A DNA stretch of 15,899 nt from COE1 sp045579665 (lineage in GTDB: Bacteria; Bacillota; Clostridia; Lachnospirales; Lachnospiraceae), in assembly GCA_045579665.1 (NCBI GenBank), contig JAZNMO010000015.1, positions 1 through 15,899 on the forward strand, written 5' to 3'. Under the pieces are notes generated by a model. The model saw only the letters and a program-made list of their open reading frames with translations. It was not told where the DNA came from and searched no databases. Below, in pieces: positions 12,849-15,899 of the stretch; within the stretch, counting starts at the first letter, position 1; every line of letters begins with the position of its first letter. The translations under genes and the position numbers were made by a program.

Positions 12849-14946
12849 GAGAGAGTTTAAGTCTTATCTGAATTCTGTTGTGGGCTTCCTGTTCATGGCA
12901 GTAATATTATTTTTCTTTGGATTGTATACGGCGGTATATAATATGGCATCAGGCTTCCCGTATATTTCCTACACGGTGAGTGCAATTTTATTTTTGTTTT
13001 TGTTGACGATTCCCGTGCTTACTATGAGGATTCTTGCGGATGAAAGAAAGCAGAAGACCGACCAGCTGATATTGACAGCGCCGGTATCCGTGGGACAGAT
13101 TGTAGTCGGTAAATATCTTGCAATGGCGGCAATTTTTATGATTCCTGTTGGAGTGATGTGTGTGATTCCGCCGTTTTTATCACAGTTTGGTAGTGTACCG
13201 ATGGCAGAGTCTTATGTAGCAATCCTTGCCTTTACACTTTATGGTCTTGCATGCCTTGCAGTCGGTATGTTTATTTCCGGTCTGACAGAGAGTCAGGTGA
13301 TTGCAGCAGTATTGTCCTTTGGCGCGTTATTCCTGACCTACATGATGTCAGGAATTTGCAATTTGATTTCTTCCACAGGTAATATCTTGACAAAGTTTTT
13401 GAGCGTATTTGATTTTCAGACACGTTTTGCCGGTCTGACGAATGGTGTTCTGGACGTGACGGCGGTTGTTTACTATGTAAGTATTATCATAGTGCTTTTG
13501 TTCTTGACAGCACAATCCATTCAGAAGCGCAGATACAGTGTGTCCGTGAAGAATATATCTATGGGCGCATATAGTTCGGTAACCATTGTAATTGCATTGG
13601 TGATTGTAGTTATTGTAAATATGGCAGCAGCAAAGCTCCCAAGCAAGTATACCAATATTGATGTAACAGATGACGGGCTTTACAGTATTACAGTGCAGAC
13701 AGAAGAGATTCTTGCCAATTTACAGGAGGATGTGACAATCTATGTGATTGCAGCAGAGGATAGTGCGGATACAACAGTTGCACAAACCTTGAAATGCTAT
13801 GAGGATGCATCGGAGCATATTACCGTAACCTATGTGGACCCGTTGGTAAACCCGCAGTTCTACACACAGTATGCAAACAGTATGAGTCAGCACAGTCTTG
13901 TAATCGAAAGTGCAAAGCGATATAAGGTAGTGGATTATAATGATTTGTATCAAATGGAAGTGGATTATACGACCTATCCTTATTCTACTAACGTAACGGG
14001 CTATGATGCAGAAGGACAGATTACAAGTGCCATCTCTTATTGTACAAGTGAAGATATGCCAAAGGTATATATGGTTGCAGGGCATAACGAATACAGCTTG
14101 GATTCGGGCTTTACTACTGCATTGGAAAAGGAAAATATTGAGTACGAAACCATCAGTCTAATGGAGTATGATGCGGTTCCGGGGGACGCTGAGTGCCTGA
14201 TGATTCATGCGCCTGAGCAGGATTTTTCAAAGGACGATGCCAAGAAGGTGATTGATTATATCAATCAAGGCGGGAAGGTATTCATCACAGCCGAATATGT
14301 ACCGGATGACCAACCAAATTTTGAGAGCATCATGGAAGCCTTTGGAATCTCTTTGATAAAGGGATATGCGGTGGATATGCAGACAGATAATTATTACCAG
14401 ACACCTATCTATCTGTTGCCAAATATAGAAGTGTCTTCCTATTCAAGTGGTTTGACAGGAAGCCATACCTATGTGTTTGCACCTTATGCACAGGGACTTG
14501 AAGTGCCTGCGGACACAGAGGAAATCATTTATACAACTCTTCTTACAACCTCAGATGAGGCTTATGTAAAGACAAATCTTGAGGCAGCTACAAGCTTTGA
14601 GAAGGAAGAGGGAGATGTGGACGGACCGTTTGCGATTGGTGTAGTGGCAGAGAAGACAACTGATGCCGGAACAGGAACCTTGTTTGTATTTTCCTGTGCG
14701 CAGATATTTACAGATGATGCAAGTCAGGCAGTAGCAGGAACCAATCAGCAGCTTTTTTCAAATATTATGGGAACGGTAGCAAATCATGAGATTAGTGTTT
14801 CTATCCCTGTAAAGAGCTACACAATGGAATATCTGACTGCATCATCAGCGGACATTGTAGTATTTGAGCTTGTGGCAATTGTTATGATTCCGCTTGCCTT
14901 GATACTCACAGGACTTGTCATTTGGTTAAAGAGGAGGAAAAAATAA
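12832..14946 (+). CDS. GldF-GldG fusion, ABC-2 permease with external domain
   Basis: A 704-residue membrane protein joining two normally separate subunits. Residues 1-235 form an ABC-2 permease of six helices (about 15-37, 47-66, 92-115, 127-149, 155-182, 209-229), with the GldF-type segment ADERKQKTDQLILTAPV. A seventh helix (~244-266) begins a GldG-like part. This has a large extracytoplasmic domain (~270-670), including MPKVYMVAGHNEYSL and GGKVFITAEYV in the DUF4350/GATase-like region, and a final helix with RRKK stop-transfer end. The start at 12832 is set by AAAAGGAGG (12814-12822), so it overlaps the ATPase gene. It should act with the ATPase and the DUF4340 protein; substrate unknown. 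Confidence 0.88.
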   Translation: MIAIFKREFKSYLNSVVGFLFMAVILFFFGLYTAVYNMASGFPYISYTVSAILFLFLLTIPVLTMRILADERKQKTDQLILTAPVSVGQIVVGKYLAMAAIFMIPVGVMCVIPPFLSQFGSVPMAESYVAILAFTLYGLACLAVGMFISGLTESQVIAAVLSFGALFLTYMMSGICNLISSTGNILTKFLSVFDFQTRFAGLTNGVLDVTAVVYYVSIIIVLLFLTAQSIQKRRYSVSVKNISMGAYSSVTIVIALVIVVIVNMAAAKLPSKYTNIDVTDDGLYSITVQTEEILANLQEDVTIYVIAAEDSADTTVAQTLKCYEDASEHITVTYVDPLVNPQFYTQYANSMSQHSLVIESAKRYKVVDYNDLYQMEVDYTTYPYSTNVTGYDAEGQITSAISYCTSEDMPKVYMVAGHNEYSLDSGFTTALEKENIEYETISLMEYDAVPGDAECLMIHAPEQDFSKDDAKKVIDYINQGGKVFITAEYVPDDQPNFESIMEAFGISLIKGYAVDMQTDNYYQTPIYLLPNIEVSSYSSGLTGSHTYVFAPYAQGLEVPADTEEIIYTTLLTTSDEAYVKTNLEAATSFEKEEGDVDGPFAIGVVAEKTTDAGTGTLFVFSCAQIFTDDASQAVAGTNQQLFSNIMGTVANHEISVSIPVKSYTMEYLTASSADIVVFELVAIVMIPLALILTGLVIWLKRRKK

Positions 14947-14949
14947 TCT

Positions 14950-15540
14950 ATGGAAAAGCAGAAGAAGCAATTACTGTTTATGATTGTTTTACTGGTGGTG
15001 GCTATTGCAGCGTTTGTGGGTATTACGGCCATTCCTGAAAAGGAACAAGAGGAAACAGTTACTTATCAGATTACGGACATGACATCAGAAAGTGTAACGA
15101 AGCTGACTTATTCTTTTGATGACGTGCATGTAAAGCTTACAAAGTCAGGTGAAGAATGGCAGAATGAAGAAGATAAGTCGATGGACATAGATGAGGCTGC
15201 GGTAGAGGCTTTGATTGATAAGGTGGCTTCTCTCACTTCTAAGAATCAGATTGAAAATGTAGATGACAGTGGTCAGTATGGATTAACAGATGCAACTAAG
15301 ACTGTACTGATATCAGATGGAACGGCAACATATACACTGATGTTTGGCGATTATAATGATTTGACGGGTACTTATTATGTATGCCTTGAGGATGATATGA
15401 GCACTGTATATACGGCCAATTCGACAACTGTGAATGCATTTAATACGGCTGTAGAGGAGCTTGTGGCAGAGGAAGAAGAGACAGAGGAGACTGCTGTTGA
15501 GAGTATGACTGAAACGGAGTCGGCAAATGTAACAGAATAA
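14950..15540 (+). CDS. DUF4340 domain protein, membrane anchored
   Basis: A 196-residue protein with one N-terminal membrane helix (residues 8-27). The external part has the DUF4340 pattern: a WQNEEDKSMDIDEAAVEALI segment, SQYGL-like DDSGQYGLTDATKTVLI, then TYTLMFGDYNDLTGTYYVCL and a VYTANSTTVNAF strand-turn. It ends in an acidic low-complexity tail (residues ~165-196). Many DUF4340 proteins are longer, so this is a compact form. It starts three bases after the permease stop; AGGAGG at 14932-14937 is a rather distant 12 bases away. DUF4340 genes regularly follow GldA/GldFG-type transporters, so it is probably an accessory subunit on the outer face of the membrane. Confidence 0.85.
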   Translation: MEKQKKQLLFMIVLLVVAIAAFVGITAIPEKEQEETVTYQITDMTSESVTKLTYSFDDVHVKLTKSGEEWQNEEDKSMDIDEAAVEALIDKVASLTSKNQIENVDDSGQYGLTDATKTVLISDGTATYTLMFGDYNDLTGTYYVCLEDDMSTVYTANSTTVNAFNTAVEELVAEEEETEETAVESMTETESANVTE

Positions 15541-15553
15541 TTCGTGTATATTT

Positions 15554-15581
15554 ATTCAGAAAAATGATTGACATTCTGAAT
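15554..15581. promoter_or_regulatory. Inverted repeat flanking the -35 box
   Basis: ATTCAGAA (15554-15561) and its exact complement TTCTGAAT (15574-15581) are 12 bases apart and bracket TTGACA (15568-15573). No T-run follows, so it is not a terminator for the DUF4340 operon. A repressor site is possible. Confidence 0.4.
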
Positions 15582-15596
15582 CAGCAGGCATATAAT
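15568..15596 (+). promoter_or_regulatory. Consensus sigma-A promoter of the T-box transcript
   Basis: TTGACA (15568-15573), a 17-bp spacer and TATAAT (15591-15596) match the consensus in all twelve positions. Transcription should start near 15603. Confidence 0.9.
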
Positions 15597-15602
15597 GCAA
15601 AT

Positions 15603-15899
15603 AAATCAAAGAAAACTTTAATAGTGTAAACCGATGACGTGGAGATAAAAATGAAAGATGCGCTTACAGAGAGTGGGGGATGCTGAGAGCCCTATAGAGA
15701 TGCAGTTCATTAAATGGACCACTGAGGGCATAGTGAAAAGCGCCGGATTAGGCGGCTTAGTATTCTATGACGTGAAGACATACGTAAGTTGTCAGGAATA
15801 TGTTGGTATTCTGTGAGAGTGTGGTAACACGAATCAAGGTGGCACCGCGGTATAATTGTATTGTATCGTCCTTGACTAAGCGTAAGCTTGGCCAAGGAC
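15603..15899 (+). ncRNA. T-box riboswitch leader, tryptophan specifier
   Basis: Stem I closes with GCGCTT (15660-15665) and AAGCGC (15738-15743). The K-turn region carries AGAGAG (15668-15673), and an inner helix AGTGG/CCACT (15672-15676/15719-15723) follows. Just before CCACT stands TAAA-TGG-A. This is the same layout as GAAA-GGC-A in the B. subtilis glyQS T-box, so UGG (15715-15717) is the specifier codon, for tRNA-Trp. The T-box core AAGGTGGCACCGCGG runs over 15836-15850. Its UGGC bulge (15840-15843) fits an acceptor end with G73, as in tRNA-Trp. The terminator GTCCTTG/CAAGGAC (15868-15874/15893-15899) is cut before its T-run. The regulated gene lies outside the window. Confidence 0.92.

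Noticed and set aside
13720..14085. 121-codon minus-strand frame
   Set aside because: Antisense shadow of the GldF-GldG gene.
15710..15895. 61-codon minus-strand frame
   Set aside because: Lies entirely over the T-box leader, whose conserved RNA elements explain the sequence.

Overview
The window looks like a chromosomal segment of a Gram-positive gut-type clostridium, most likely Lachnospiraceae. This rests on AGGAGG-type ribosome binding sites before almost every gene, TTGACA/TATAAT promoters, a T-box leader, a manganese (yybP-ykoY) riboswitch, a PadR/HAAS/DUF4097 operon, and the moderate, A/G-rich coding style. No transposase, integrase, phage gene, tRNA, rRNA or CRISPR array was seen. 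Family names come from reading motifs; no database was searched.

Left part (1-5087). A hairpin-rich, gene-free leader (1-192) precedes a strong extended -10 promoter and five tandem 12-bp operator-like units on a 14-15 bp period. These lead into a four-gene unit: PadR repressor, six-helix membrane protein with a HAAS-like (DUF1700-type) N-terminus, DUF4097 surface protein with six GD(V/I/L) repeats, and a SAM-dependent methyltransferase. Facing it is an unknown coiled-coil protein on the minus strand. That gene is divergent from a 17-cysteine protein preceded by a sigma-K-like promoter, so the pair may be spore-surface genes.

Middle part (5088-10470). A promoter, a manganese riboswitch aptamer with a mutually exclusive terminator, a second terminator and a repeat-rich leader precede a MacB/FtsX-type ABC ATPase and permease. 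Next come a Nudix hydrolase with its own promoter, a cupin protein and an EamA (DMT) transporter. The transporter ends in a 74-bp-period duplication in which each copy is followed by its own terminator.

Right part (10471-15899). A PD-(D/E)xK-nuclease-like protein appears to start at AUA behind a good Shine-Dalgarno sequence. It is followed by about 220 bp carrying nine alternating copies of TGGGTC. Then comes a GldA / GldF-GldG fusion / DUF4340 transporter operon. The window closes with a perfect consensus promoter and a T-box leader whose specifier reads UGG (tryptophan). The gene it controls lies beyond the edge, probably trpS or another tryptophan gene.

The strongest unexplained signals are the operator array at 227-299, the AUA-start nuclease-like gene with its TGGGTC array, and the manganese riboswitch placed ahead of an FtsX-type exporter.
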